The position numbers were made by a program, and so were the translations under genes. The notes under the pieces were generated by a model. The model saw nothing but the letters and a program-made list of their open reading frames with translations. It did no database searches and had not been told where the DNA came from. From Malaya genurostris (taxonomy: Eukaryota; Arthropoda; Insecta; Diptera; Culicidae), in the NCBI RefSeq assembly GCF_030247185.1, contig NC_080571.1, forward strand, positions 13,237,631 through 13,301,630: 64,000 bases of DNA. Reading direction: 5' to 3'. Shown here piece after piece: positions 24,580-38,045 of the stretch. Numbering within the stretch: the first letter of the stretch is position 1; the number at the start of each line of letters is the position of its first letter.

Positions 24580-25900
24580 GTTGGTGTTTTCTGCATAAAT
24601 ATCTGTTTATTAACCTTGTTTTTGTGTATTACATAAACGTTTTACAGTACAAGTGTTTTGACCCTTTGGCCATTCATCACTGTTGTTCGCGGAATTAGAG
24701 ACCTAATGAGTATGCTGCATTTTTGAACGATTTTGTCAACATGTGACCTGAATATCAGATGTCTGTCAAAGGTGAGTCCTAGATAGATAACTTCGTCGGA
24801 CCATCGGATGACCTCATCACCGAATCGTATTCGACATTCGTCTGATGGAACAAGTTTTGGAGATCTTGAATGTGGAAACAAGATGACCTGAGTTTTTGCT
24901 TGTAAAATATTCAGTTAGAGCGTCCAGGCCTGCGTCTGTAGTTTATTCTTCAGAGCATTAATGACACGACTTTTGTAAAGAATGGCAGTATCATCAGCAA
25001 ATTGTGACAGAACGGAAGAGGTGGGATGTCTGATGTAAAAATGTTGTATAGGATGGGACTTAGGATACTTCCTTGGGGTACACCAGCAGGAATTCGAAAG
25101 CAAGAATTCTCCTTTGCATTGACTTTTCAAACAGCTTGGATAGGGCAGAGAGTAAGCTGATGGGCCGATAGCTCTTGGAAAAGGAAGGATCTTTCCCCGG
25201 TTTCAAAACTGGGATGATTTCAGCCAACCCCAGGCCGGGGGCCTTCATATATTTGGATTTTTTCACAATAGCCATCAGCTCATTCGCAGTGACTCTACTT
25301 TCCTCCGGAACCAAGCTGTCTGATTGGTCAATCTCAGCTACGCTATCAGCACCGGTTCTTTCATGTGGACTAACAATGTTGAGTCCTGAATTGCGAGAGC
25401 ACACAAACTGCTGACCTAGCGCATTTGCCTTCTCTACTGGTGTGACTAAAGGTATTCCTTCAGCTGCGTCCTGGGGTGACATCAGAGGAGGAATAGGCTT
25501 CGGTTTAAGCACCTTCGTTAAGGACCAGAAGGGCTTTGAATGTGGGAGAATTTCTCGAAGCTTTTGCTGGAAGTTCCTGTTGCGAAGCTCAGATATCCTT
25601 TCCTGGATTATCCTAGTTAAGTTGTTATAAGAAGTCTTCCTATCTAGGATGCCAGTTCGTTGATACTACCTCCGGTAGATATTTCGAAGTCGGATGAGTT
25701 TCTTGGTGACACTGTCAATTTGAAGAGAGGAACTCGGCATATGTTGTACTGGAACCGTCTGTTTCTGGTGAAGAAACATATTCCCAACGTCAATATTACT
25801 GGAAAGTAATCGGAAGAGAGCTCGTTGAAGACAACCAATCTTCGTCGTGCAAAGTTGCTCGTTGATAGTGACATTTAGCAGCTCTGGCACCAGCATCGTT
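24580..25900 (-). mobile_element. Second Jockey-clade insertion, same family, internally deleted
   Basis: The minus strand reads the end of an endonuclease (NELSSDYFPV region, 25874-25644), then reverse transcriptase blocks (KAPGLG, LKPGKDPSFSKSYRPISLLS, LSQFADDTAILY, YLGLTFDRHLIFRSHVDKIV). It then jumps near 24690 directly into the same 3' UTR seen at 23655-23740. Ends are approximate: a possible imperfect duplication TTTT(T/A)ATCGTT lies near 24571 and 25889. Frameshifts mark it as a pseudogene copy. Confidence 0.8.
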
Positions 25901-27844
25901 TTAATCGTTCTTGAAATTCTGAATAACCAAAGAAATTACCCCTTCCTTCCACTCCTCCGGTAGCTGTTCGGTTTCCCAGATCCTGACTATTAATCGGTGC
26001 AAACATGTGTCCAACTTTTCTAGACCTATCTTGATGAGTTCAGCTACGATGCCATCTTTACCTTTGTTGGTTTTGAGCAGGTGCATGGCATCCTTAACTT
26101 CCCTCAGTGTGGGAGCTGGATCATTTCCGTCTTCTGCTGCACTGACGTAGTCGTTTCTCCCGTCATCTTGAACCCCCATGCCTACGTTCTCCGCGCCGTT
26201 CAGGTGCTCATCGAAGTGCTGCTTTCACCTTTTAATCACCTCCATCCGTTAAGAGGCTCCCGTCCTTATCCCTGGACATTTCGGCTCGCGGCACAGGGCC
26301 GTTGCGGGATTTGTTGAGCTTCTTGTAGAATTTCCGTGTTTCTTGAGAGCGGTACAGGAGTTCCATTTCCTCGCACTCCGCTTCTTCCAGGTGGCGTTTT
26401 TTCTCCCGAAAGATGCGGGTCTGCTCCTTCCGCTTCTGTTTGTATCGTTCCACGTTCTGCCGGGTTACATGCTGCAGCATCTTCTCCTCCAAAATCACTC
26501 TGCACTCTTCGTCGAACCTTTCGTTCCGTCGACTCCGTTCCACGTACCCGACGGTGCACTCGGCTGCGTTGCTTATGGCTGCTTTTACTGTACTCCAGCA
26601 GTTTTCTAGGGGAGCCACATCGAGCTCGCCCTCGTCTGGCAACGCTGCCTCGAGAGTTTTGGGCGCAGTTTCACCATTACCAGATAGTGGTCAGAGTCGA
26701 CGTTAGCGCCACGATAGGTCCTGACGTCGATAATGTCAGAGAAGTGCCTTCCATCAATCAGAACGTGGTCGATTTGCGATTCCGTCTGCTGTGGTGATCT
26801 CCAGGTGTAACGATAAGGGAGGCTATGTTGGAAGAAGGTGCTACGAATGGCCATGTTCTTGGAGGCGGCAAAAAAAAATCGATGAGTCGTAAGCCGTTTT
26901 CGTTTGTCAGCTGGTGGGCGCTGAACTTTCCAATCGTCGGTCTGAACTCCTCCTCCTGGCCAACCGTTTAGATCTCCTATGATGATCTTGACAGTCGTAC
27001 TCACGTTCGAGCTGCGCGTAAAATGCGTCCTTGTCATCATCAGTGCTTCCGGAGTGAGGGCTGTGCACGTTGATTATGCTAAAGTTGAAGAAACGGCCCT
27101 TGATTCTCAACCTGCACATTCTTTCGTCGATCGGCCACCAACCGATCACGCGCCTCTGCATATCACCCATCACGATGAAAGCTGTTCCCAGCTCGCGTGT
27201 ATTGCCGCGGCTCTGGTAGATGGTATGGTCACCATAGATCCTGTCCAACACACCTCCTGCAGTGCTACGATGCCGAACCCGCGGTCCTTCAGTAGATCGG
27301 CGAGTATGCGGGTGCTCCCGATGAAGTTGAGAGATCAGCAGTTCCACGTACCGAGCTTCCAATCGCAAGTCCTTTTTCGTCGCAGGGGTCGTTGCCATTG
27401 GTCTCGATTCGTATTACTCTCTTGCTGATTTTCCGTTGCAATAGTTTTTTACGGCTGGATCGCAGGGCCGGACACCAACCCCCTAAATTTCCGGAGGGCC
27501 ATAGTGCACAGTTGAGCTTAGAGTCCTTCACTGGCACTCGGACGTCGATCAGCCGCCCCTAACATGGGGAACAGACGCTCAGGCTTGCAGAAGCAAACCC
27601 CCCTTTCCCTGTCAGCCTACGACCAAATTTCCCACCGGGGTTGGTTACCCGATCTTCCCTAAGGTTGCTCGCAGCACAGCCGGTTTCGCGGGGAGGTAGG
27701 GATAGGAGTTATTGGGAAGAGGCTGATGACCTCAATGGGGTCTGTGTTGCGCGTTACCCAGCCTTTACTAACCAATCGTTTGTTACATCTGAGTCAAAAA
27801 TTCCGGCTGTTTTTACTGGATATGAGTCCCTTTACCTAAAATAA

Positions 27845-30800
27845 ATCTGTTGAATAGACTCTTGACATTGTATGGAATGCTATCAAAATAACATCATTTT
27901 TTCGATCCGTGCAAGTTTATTGCCAGATAGTTAATAAATAATGAGATTTTCGACGCCTGCTAAGTTTCTTTTCTGTTTGTGTAGAAGTTAATTCTGATAG
28001 ATATTTTTTCGCAGTTTTTCGACAACCCTCTATAAATACCGAAACAATTCTTCCAGGGCATCAAATTGGACGGGTTTTCAAGCAAGCTTGATACTAGGAT
28101 CGAAACTCTGAATCGAGCAACAATCAAATTCTATTGGAATAACGTTTCACCTCCGTAGTCGTAATATTTTCCTAGACCTTTAACAACAACACCTCCTTCT
28201 TCAGGCACGAATCGAACATGAAAGTGCTAAAATTCTTTAAAAAAGTAAACGAGTAAGAGAAAATCTACATTTAAATTTAATGAAGTAAGCAGATCGAATC
28301 GTCATAGCAAGTTTTGTTACGTTTCGCATATATGATAATACTTGCAGCCGAAAAAATAAAACCAACAGAAGCGAGGACGAACAAACTATATTCTTATCGA
28401 AACATAAATAGAGCTGAGACATTAAAAAACACTTTAGTATGAAAATAGGGAAAATGAAAAGACTGGTTACTATCAAACAATTGCATTAAGAAGTTGTACG
28501 AAATAAAATCACTAAGAGTAAAATAACAGGATAAGGTAAAATAACTAGCGAGTACGGTTTGTGTTGAGGCTTTTTCTACATCTTTCGGAATAAGTGATAT
28601 TCGTAAGTCATTTTTGGGGTGACCCCTTTTGACAGTCAAGAGGAAGACTCCCGCACTGCTGCGGTCAAGGCCTGCTGTTTTTTGTTGAGTAATAAATCGA
28701 CAGCCAGACAGCCCCTCGTTGTATAAGGAGAATCGCACGTAAGAGAAAATCATTTTATACTTACCCATCCTTACTAGACTCTATTGTTGAGAAATGATTA
28801 AGGTAATAAATTTGCGAAGAATTTAATAAGCTACGTTCAACACTTGCAAAGTTTATTTTCGAACTCTCTATTAGTCAAGATGGATACTTTTACTTAGATT
28901 TACAGACGGAACCCCCCCTGACAAATGAAGATGTGATGTAAGTCTAGAGCAAGAGTATTTAAACAAAAGAAGAAAAAAAACACATAACAATCTAAATTAA
29001 GCTTAGTATGGTAAACATTTTGTCCGTAAGTCAGAACCGAGTGAGTCGAGAACAGCGACAAAAAAAAGTGGATAGAATAGTGATTTATCTAATCTTGAAA
29101 ATAAGTACTTCTCAATACATTAGTCTATACATGGAAAACAAAAAAACCAAAATTCTACACCCACCAACAACCTGCTAAGAGTTTTGATCACTGGAAGAAT
29201 TGTCACCGTTGTTGCATTACTGTGCCATTCAAAGTGCGTCCCGACGAAGTGAAATCATTTCTTTAAAGTTAAGTCCGAATCTACTAGGTTTCATTTTTTT
29301 TACGTATCTGCGTATGTTCTTAACTATGAACTAGTCTTGGATAGCCCTATGATTGCATCAGCAAAACTGTAAATTGTTACATTAGACTGTGTAAGCGTTA
29401 TATTAAAAAAAAACCGGAAATGAAAGAGAACATAACAAAAGAATTAAAACTAAATTAACCGAATGGTGAAAAAATTGAACAAGGAAAATTATCTTTTAAT
29501 TTGACATTGCCTTATTAACTATAAATAATAATAAAAAGAAAACGATCTACACAGACATAGAGATGATGAGAAATAAAAACAGTATAAGAAAAAAAATACA
29601 ATACAAATTACACTTACATTTAGAGAAAAAGATACAACACAGGAAGAGGTAAGAATAACGGTAGGAAGTCTATTATTTGTAGAGCTACTGATCGTTTTGT
29701 TTTTGGGAATCACGAGAAAGGCCATCGTTGAATACTCTATAATATTCGAACAAACAAATAATAATCATTGAGCATATTTTGATTAAGTATATCAATGTAT
29801 TCTCTGTCTTGAATAAGAATCATATGACAAAACTAATAATAAATATATACTAATTATATGAAATAAATGGAAAATAACTATTTTTAACCTAACTAAGCAA
29901 GATATGAATTAAAACTTGATGTAATAAAGTGAATCGTATATACATATAAAATATTTAACGACACGCAAATTAAGAAAAAAAACAATGAAGTTGACAACAG
30001 TGAGCGTTTTTATCCATAATCGAGCATTTGTTTGGTTGACATAACGGATGAAACTAAAATAGTCTATACAAAAAAAAACAAGAAAAAAAATATATACATT
30101 AAACCAGATTACTTTCACTCTTGAAATTAATTCACTCCATCTCGGTGGGTGGTAGCAGAAAATCGAGATAACAAAAGCTAAACGATCTCACATTGATGAG
30201 CAAAACTAGCATTATTGGCGAGTAGATCCGCAAAAACTGACATGGTATAACATGGATTCGTAGAGAGCGTTTAATTTTTCCAAAGTTCGATCAGTACTTT
30301 TCATTCATTCAACAATATTATAACAGAAATAGCACTTTTGGTTTGTGCAGGTATGTCAATAAAAAAAAACCAAGTACGTGGTTGTTTGTATGAAACTTCA
30401 TTACACAAAATCGGTTGAACCTTCAATCAGAAAAAAACCGAACGGCCGACATATCCGAATTCCCTGCCGTTTTTTACTTGCGTGATCATCAACCCAGAGT
30501 GGAAGGATTTTTGGCTATTTCAATTAGAATGAAAAGAAAGCTACAATTCCAGGAAGCATCGCTTCATTTTTGAATTAATCTGCACTGTTGAGGAGTAATT
30601 TTTACGCCGACTTTCAGCCTCTGATCTTTTAATTTGAGGGAAATTCACTGAACGGTGTTAAGCACCGGAGAAATAATGACAATATAACAATATTTTTAAT
30701 TGATGTAATAGATAACCCTATCCAGATCTCCAAAGTCTCGAATAACCCCTGAATGAAAACAATAGATGATATTGTCTGATTTAGGGAGGGGCCACTCTGG

Positions 30801-31300
30801 TTACGTGCCTGTCAATAATCAGAAACCCGTGGGGAATATCTTGTACATGCGGTTCTACGGAACTGCTGTCATTTACGTACACAGGAAATTTGTATTCAAC
30901 TTCATCATATTTGAAATTATGCACGTATTTGTTAAACGAAGCAAATGTTACTGCATCACATTCACGTTGAAATTGGAAATAGACAGCACTACAAGTTTTA
31001 TTGAATTGCATTGCCAATAAATTCTTCAATTTGAGTATCAGCGCTTGATATCAATACAGATTGAATTTTGTGAACGAGGCGAAATTCAGCTTTCGTTTAT
31101 CGGATTTGCTCAGTTCAACAGCGCCTGTTTGTTCTCCAAACTGCATTGTCTTCGGATAAGATAGAAGTGCAAATTGATCAAAAAATTTTGTTTTCAAAGA
31201 TATGTTGAAATAAACCTGTTTGCTTTTATTGACTTATATGGTTATAAAAAGCGCTAATATTCGGTTAAAGTTTAAACACTATAAGCAGGATCACTTACAC
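27845..31300. other. A-rich intergenic tract, no gene seen
   Basis: No supported coding region. From about 28200 to 30130 the plus strand has the same A-rich, AACAAA/GAAAAA texture as the 3' UTR-like tract before the RTE block, which could mean both were once continuous. The frame at 30766-31020 begins in a phrase CCACTCTGGTTACGTGCCTG that looks repeat-derived and has no domain. Confidence 0.45.
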
Positions 31301-32174
31301 AAGCAAATTATGTAGAGCTTTGGTGCCAATTGGAAATCAGATCCAACAATGCAAGAGTCCCTGATTTCAGTACCCGGTAGATTTTCAATCGGCTAAAAAG
31401 AGTTGTTAAGAGCAAAATCAGCCCACTTAGGTAAATCAATGCGTAACCCCCTTGCATCGTTGACATGGAACATCGTTGCTGGAATGTAACTGCGTTTGAG
31501 TCCCCATGATTTACCAAAAGCTCGTCTGCATTGGCCGAAAGCCATGCAAGCTCTCTTAATCCTGAAGTCAATGTGAGCAGACCAATTCAGTTTTGAATCA
31601 AGAATAACCCCGACGTATTAAACTTGATCGACCACAGTGACCTCTGAAGCGAAGAACTGTAACAGACGAGCTCCTGTGATTATCCTACGATGATTGAAAA
31701 GCACCATTGATGTTTTGCCCGGATTAACAGATAATCCAACCTGACAACACCATTGTTCAACAGATCACAGGGCTTGCTGCATAAAATCAAAGAGAGTGTT
31801 AATGCTTATACCGGTCATCAATATATGATAATCGTCGGCAAAACCATAAGTCGGAAATCCAAGGTTATTAAGTTTCCTTAACAAACCATCAGCGACTAGG
31901 TTCCATAGAAGTGGAGATAGTATAGTACCTGGAGGACACTCACAGACACTCAGCTTTCTGATCTCTGCTTGCCGAAGCGATGAACAAAGAAGTCGATCGC
32001 TAAGCATTGCGTGTATCCAATTTGTGATACTTGAAGGTATGCCATGACCACGGGCTGCTACCAGAATTGAATTGAAAGACACGTTGTCAAAGGCACCTTC
32101 AATATATAGGAAAACTCCCAAGCAAGATTGCTTTTTTGAGAAAGCTTTTTCAATGTTGTACACAACATCATGTA

Positions 32175-33000
32175 ACACATGGATCAATAAGTCCCGAGAC
32201 TAACAATGGAAACAACATTTTTTTAGCAAAATTTTTTTTTATTCATCAACATAATCATCTTTTAGGGTGATACAATGGTTCCAACGTTTTTCCAATTTTT
32301 CAATACCATGTTTATAAAAAAATTATCTTTCGCTTCAAAATAAGCTTCAGTTTCAGCGATGACCTCCTCATTTGAGCCAAATCTTTTTGGGGAAGCAGAT
32401 CAAAGCCGTTCAATTTCTGAATCATCGACTCGTTTCTGTTTTTTTTTCCATCGAAAGCAATCGCGGCACCCACTTGGAAAAAACCTTTTTCATGCTCAAT
32501 TTTTCATGAAGGATAGTAAATACACTTCCATATGATATCTGTGTCATCTCAGCAATCTCACGGAGCTTCACTTTACGATTATAATAATTTTTGTCACTTC
32601 ACTCACATTTTCCGGTGTAACGGCTTCCACAGGTCTACCCGAGCGTTCCGCGTCATTTGTGTCGGTACGACCACGTTTAAACTCGGCGAACCACCGACAA
32701 ATCGTTGCTTTTGATGGACAAGAGTTCGGATAACATTTTTCAATCCATTGTTTCGCTTGCACGGTGTTTTACCCAATAAAAAACAATGTTTTATCAAAAC
32801 ACGAAACTCGGTTTTTTCCATTTTTTAAACAAACTACAAAACGACTTTACTCCAACCTCGATAACTCAGCTGTTTCTGGTCGGATCGACTTAAAATTTTA
32901 ACCCGTTTCAAGCAAAGGTTAGTACTCTAGAAAGACGTGGTTACTGGTTTACTACGAGCGCCATCTCTGCTTTAGTCTCGGGACTTATTGATCCATGTGT
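32175..33000 (-). mobile_element. Internally deleted mariner element
   Basis: The ends are 28-bp inverted repeats (starting ACACATGGATCAATAAGTCC) flanked by TA (32173-32174, 33001-33002). On the minus strand the N-terminal helix-turn-helix part of a mariner transposase is present in two shifted frames (MEKTEFRVLIKHCFLLGKT; PSKATICRWFAEFKRGRT; DAERSGRPVEAVTPENVSEV). The far end holds the last residues of a transposase (ITLKDDYVDE-like). The DD34D catalytic region between them is missing, so the copy is non-autonomous. Confidence 0.88.
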
Positions 33001-33225
33001 TAACAGGGTTGTAGTGGACTTTCCACGCTGGTAAGCATGTTGCATTCCATGTAGCGGATGCACGCCCAAACTAACATTCCTGATATAGTGATCGACTATG
33101 CGTTCCACTGTTTTAAGAAGACATGAGTTAAGACTGATAGGCCTGAAATTCTTCGCTTCCTCATAAGTGTCGCGACCGCATTTGGGAATAATTTTGACTA
33201 TTATTTCTTGCCAAGCTTTTGGAAT

Positions 33226-33405
33226 TAGGGGGGGGGGGGGGGGTGTTGGTAATCCTTGGGACCTTTTTTTCGTTTTTGCTGTGCCCAAGTCAGCTTTCCG
33301 GAGATGGAGTTCAGCATTGTTTTTTTTGCTCACTAAACCAATGATGGGGGCGGCAAATCTCTTATTTTGCCCCGGGCGCCAAATTTCCTCGGTACGCCAC
33401 TGGAA
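33226..33405. mobile_element. 180-bp insertion starting in a G run, 7-bp target duplication
   Basis: TTGGAAT flanks the block at 33219-33225 and 33406-33412. The insert opens with a run of about 16 G and closes with the inverse of CAGTGGCGTACCGAGG, followed by GGCGCCCGGGGC inward. This is a dispersed insect element type whose family I cannot name. Its removal restores the reading frame of the host retrotransposon. Confidence 0.65.
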
Positions 33406-33527
33406 TTGGAATATATCCTGTCGCAAGACTAAAAGTAAGTATTTTCTTCAAAACATGTTTGAAATGTTCATACCCTTTTTGCAGTTACACTGGGAAAATT
33501 CTATCCTTTCCAGGAGAATTGTACGTA

Positions 33528-36203
33528 AAGACTGTCCCAGAACGCACTTTGATTTCGCTGTAAATAGTTCACAAGTGTTAGATATTCAAATTTTATTCGA
33601 TATACTGATAATATTAGACTACAACAACAGAATATTATTCTCAACATTTGCTACTCAACCATTGTAGATTAGCTGGCGCCCCAAGTAGCAATCCGCAACT
33701 AGTTCTGATACGACCAAGTCCAAACTATGTTGCAAAAAGAGCACGAATATGTGTTTTATGTTATACTGGTTAAAACATGGTGACAGCAATGTTTCATCAT
33801 AACATAACTAGTTACGAAATAGTTATTTTGGTTTCCAATCATAACATCTTTGTGTTATATTGAATTAAATATAATTAATAAGCTATCGTTACTTAATCCA
33901 AACATATCTTTAATCACAACAATGCTTCTAGCTACTAGTTGAAAATAAGTTTATTTGACTTCAATAGTAGCAACCCGTAACTAGTTTTGATACCACTCAA
34001 CCCAACTGTGTTGCAACAAGAGCACGAACATGTTTTTTTATGTTATACTGGTTAAAACAAGGTGACAGCAGTGTTTATTTATAACGTAAACATTGAACTA
34101 ACTATCATTTGTAAGTTATCGTTACTTGATTCTAACATATCTTTAATCACAGCTATGTTTTTAGCTACTAGTTGAAAAAAGATTTATTTTCCGTTGCGAA
34201 ACCATTATAAATACGTTAACGTATATGTGAATCGTTACTGTGAATTGATATAGCAATAACTTAGATATTATAAGATTATAACATATAATTTCTTCATTAC
34301 TTCAGACAGTTATCGGTAAGTTTTCCCTACGTTATGATAACTAAAATGCAAACAAAACAACCTTTGTTGGCTTGAATATGGCGAACACAATATGGAGTCT
34401 CAAGAAGTGTATGGAACGTAAATAAAACCAGGATATTACTTTTTTCAAAACTACTTTTTGCAGAAAATAGTGAAAGGCAGAAAAGTCATTTTTGTTCTAT
34501 GCACTGTCATAATCACGAAGAAAATAATATAGGGATTGAACATCGATTGTGATAATATTATAGTTTTCATGATATATGAATTTTAATTTGATGAGAAATC
34601 ACTCTACTTGGAATAATTTTGAGCATTCTGAACATAGGGTTATTTTGTTGTTTAGTTTTTATATCTTTATAAACAGATTTGAATTGAAGGCGCATAAAAA
34701 ACAGTGAAGTAAAATTGAATTCCGCTCGGCAGTTTTTGGATCGTTGTGAAACTTGTACCTTGTATCAAGTTTGTGATTTAAAGTACTCTTCTGCTTTTTT
34801 ATTTATGATAGAAAAGTATTTTGGATTCATTCAATGTTTATAATGTCGATGGTGACTAAGTTTCAACTAGTTTACTTGGAAACAAGTTATTTTCAAGTTA
34901 TGAAAAGATAAGTTATTTCAGTATGGCATTTCAACGTAACGACAACATATTTTTAGCCGACTTAACAACTATTAGAAACTGCGCTTTTTGAGTCATGCAA
35001 GTGGTTAGATGTTAGTAACAATCACTCAAATATCTAGTTGCAAACTAGTCACAAACAAGCTAGCGTAACAAAAATTGTTACTTGGGGCATCTTCTTGCGA
35101 ATTTTCCTCATTAAATTCTGTACAGACTTCTTGGCGACAAGCTTTGACACTTTTTTCTAATCTTTTTCGAATTGTTTAATGGTTTCGGCTGCCGAGACAT
35201 GTTTCCTAAGATGTGCCTTCGTTAATGCCCAAAATTCCTCAATTGGTCGAAGTTGTGGGCAATTTGGTGGATTCATGTCTTTTGGGACGAAAGTGACATT
35301 TTTGTTAGTATACCATTCTTCCTAGTTCAAGTAGTGGCAAGAAGCAAGATCTTGCCAGAAGACAACAGTATCCTTGTGGCTTCGAATCATGGATAGAAGT
35401 CGTTTTTGTAAACATTCCGAAATATACGCTGTTCATTGAAGCAGTGGTGATGAAGGGTTTCGAAATATTACCGCAGCTACAAATTGCTTGCCAGACCATA
35501 GCTTTCTTACCAAATTTTTCGACTTCAATCGATGTCTCGGACTGGTTTAACACCTGCCCTTCTCGCACCGTATAATATTGTGGTCCCGGCAAGGATTTGT
35601 AATCGAGTTTCACGTAGGTTTCGTCGTCCATGATTATGCAGTTCAAATTTCCAGCAAGAATCGTATTGAACAGCTTTCGAACCCTCGGCCTGATCGATGC
35701 TTCTTGTTTCGGACTACGTTTTGGTTGTTTCTACTTCTTATAGGTTCGAAGATTCAAACGTTCTTTAGCATGAAGAACATTTGACTTCGAAGTGTTTACT
35801 TTTTTGGCCACATCCCGAACTGAAACCTACTTCTTTTGCTCGAACGCCTTCAGTATACGTTTATCCAACTGAGGGTTAGCAGGACCTTTTTTTCGACCCG
35901 TTTTCGGTTTATTCTCAAAGGTGTTATCCTCACCGAACTTCCTGATTGCATTTCGCACGGCTTTTTCACTTACTCCTTTCATTATTGCTATCTTTCTCAG
36001 TGACAGTCCACGTTCTATGCACCATTTGTACACAATTTTTCGACGTTGTTCTGCTGAAGGTCCACGCATTTCGAAACAAACTAATGAAAACGAATAAACA
36101 ACTGCACAAGTGGTTAGAGAAGAGTGTAAAAAACATGACGCAGCCATGAAAATTGACAGATTCTGAACCATTGCGAAATGGCAGCGGTTTTTGGGACAGT
36201 CTT
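33528..36203 (-). mobile_element. Tc1/mariner element resembling ITmD37E, with degenerate transposase
   Basis: AAGACTGTCCCA at 33528 is inverted at the right end (36203), and TA flanks both sides (33526-33527, 36204-36205). The minus strand encodes a transposase in pieces. The N-terminal helix-turn-helix is at 36069-35827 (MRGPSAEQRRKIVYKWCIER, VSEKAVRNAIRKFGE, then a GRKKG-type hook). The catalytic part is at 35646-35305 (IMDDETYVKLDYKSLPGPQY, VWQAICSCGNISKPFITTAS). In another frame it continues FWQDLASCHY, FVPKDMNPPNCPQLRPIEEF. Shifts and a stop disable it. A 1.4-kb element is inserted near its 3' end. Confidence 0.85.
33679..35087. mobile_element. 1.4-kb TIR element with internal duplication, nested in the ITmD37E-like copy
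   Basis: CCCCAAGTAGCAA at 33679-33691 is inverted at 35075-35087 with one mismatch. From the left end a unit of about 280 bp (GTAGCAAYCCGYAACTAGTT...) is repeated at once, at about 33684 and 33966. No transposase frame is present. The host transposase frame resumes right after the right end. I could not fix a target duplication. Confidence 0.7.
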
Positions 36204-37849
36204 TAGCAAAACTCTCAACTGCCCGTTTGATAGATTCAATCGTCACAACTCTTCGAGCAAGGATCCAAGAATCGTAACTACCCGAAAAGGTTTCAGGAAC
36301 AGCTCTCGGTGATGGCTCCATACATCCTGGAAAGTGAGTGTTAAAAAGATAGTGATGTACATCACCTCCATCAAACAAGTACTCACCATCTGAAGTTCTT
36401 AAGAAAGAAATCTAAGGCTTTTTCAACCACTTCGCTCAGACGATCGAAGAGCATTTTTGTAAGCCTTTCGACTCGACACGAATGTCTCCGACCCATCTCT
36501 GCGTCGGTGGTTTCAAGCTCTTCTGCATAGTTTCCTTAATCTAGCAAGTTCAGCATTCCACCAAGGAGTTCCTCTAGTAGCTCGCACAATCCCAAGGGAT
36601 CAGGGTCATTTCACCGAATGTCATTTCACTGAAAGCCATTTCGCCGAATTCTTCATTAGTCTTAATATCGTGTTTGGGATTGATTGAAAATAAGGATTGT
36701 TACATGTCGTTTTGTATCACACTACTGGTGGCTGCTTTTCAGCACCGGACCACCAGTTCAGGGTCGTTTATCTTGTTGGTCTCCTGGAGAATCTTCACTT
36801 CACTATTTTTAGGGCGGACTTTTCTTCCCAACCTATGGTCACTGAGTAAATCGTTTATTCGGCGGAAACAGAATTACATAAAAAAAAACTAAACAAAATG
36901 GACGACACAGCTTGTATAAAGAAAGACCGCACAATTTAATTTTTTTAACTATATATTTTTAGCGCACGACATAAAGACAAAATGGTTCACTTTTTACTTG
37001 CGCTTTTATTTTGTAGAAAACTTAGCTTCGACGCTCCGTTGCGGCCGTGATGCTCGTTGGTCGACTTGGTGAACTCTGCTGACGACGACGGACGGGGTGG
37101 CACGGACTTCGGGGCGGTGGAACAGCAACTCGTCTCCAGATGAAGCAGCAACTCGGCCTATCTGTATCGGAGGCCTCCGTTTCGCGTGAGGAAGACCCAG
37201 TGAGTGGTACTGTGCACTATTAACCGATCGCGAGTGTCTGACGTATGATCGAGTGGGAAATTTAACTTATTGGTCTTTGGGCTTTTCCCGGTTTTTCACT
37301 ACGGTGGCGTCCTCAACGCCTGCCAAACACAATTTTTCTTGCCCTTCACTGACCGGGAATGCACTCACGTCGTGCTAGCACTATTTTTAGTAAAACCGGG
37401 GAATAAAAAAACGATCCTACCGCACTTGCTCCACTCGATTACCGTGATCGAAACAAACGTTCGTGCGGATCTTCGACACGGATAACTACGGAGATCCCTT
37501 TTGGGATCGATTTGGACTGTGGTTCAAAGAAACGGATTGTCACTTTTGGCGGGTGACACGCTGCTGCTGTCTTCACTTCACTGGGTCAGAATCTACTAGT
37601 CCCCGCTCAAGGGTTTTCCCGCGGTTTTATCGGCTTGCTGTCCATTTTCCATCCCAATCCCACCGCCACCTTCAAAGCAGGCCACCCCGCATTTTATGCT
37701 GCGATGATGACGATGATGGCAGTGTGTAGACAGATGACGGTTACAATGATTTATCGTTTTTTTTCTGGTTGGTGTCTTGGTTAGTGTTTGTACCTACTAC
37801 ACTTGTTTCCTTTTATTATATAAATATGTAATATAATTTGATGTATGAA

Positions 37850-38045
37850 TGGTATTGAACAATAACAAAGATATATATAAATTGATTAATATAAATAAAT
37901 GAATATTTTTGAATAAATAATATATAATTTAATAATAAATATTTAGTAAATAAATGTAAATAAATAAATTTTGAATAAATAAATGAATAAATAAATAAAT
38001 ATATAAATGAATAAATAAATAAATAAATAGAATAAATAATTAAAC
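37850..38045. repeat. Low-complexity AATA/AAAT microsatellite
   Basis: Imperfect tandem AAATAAAT and GAATAAAT words fill this stretch. The frame on the minus strand (Ile/Tyr/Phe-rich) is an artefact of the repeat. Confidence 0.85.

Larger units (their letters stand above)
23385..27840 (-). mobile_element. RTE-clade non-LTR retrotransposon, broken by two Jockey insertions
   Basis: Minus strand, read from 27840 down. GC-rich 5' sequence leads into an endonuclease region (frames at 27537-26606, with SIINVHSPHSGSTDDDKDAF and QIDHVLIDGRHFSDIIDVRT). A linker follows at 26642-26232, then the reverse transcriptase start at 26179-25901 (APTLREVKDAMHLLKTNKGK, EQLPEEWKEG). A Jockey copy interrupts at about 25900-24580. 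RTE sequence resumes at 24560-24126 (FNVAYNTIDRKQVWQIMHEY in one frame, then IVLKGARID), is interrupted by a second Jockey copy at 24113-23643, and resumes at 23636-23451 (FRKLVQLFNFTEDVDIVTRN). Frameshifts and stops show it is inactive. Confidence 0.85.
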
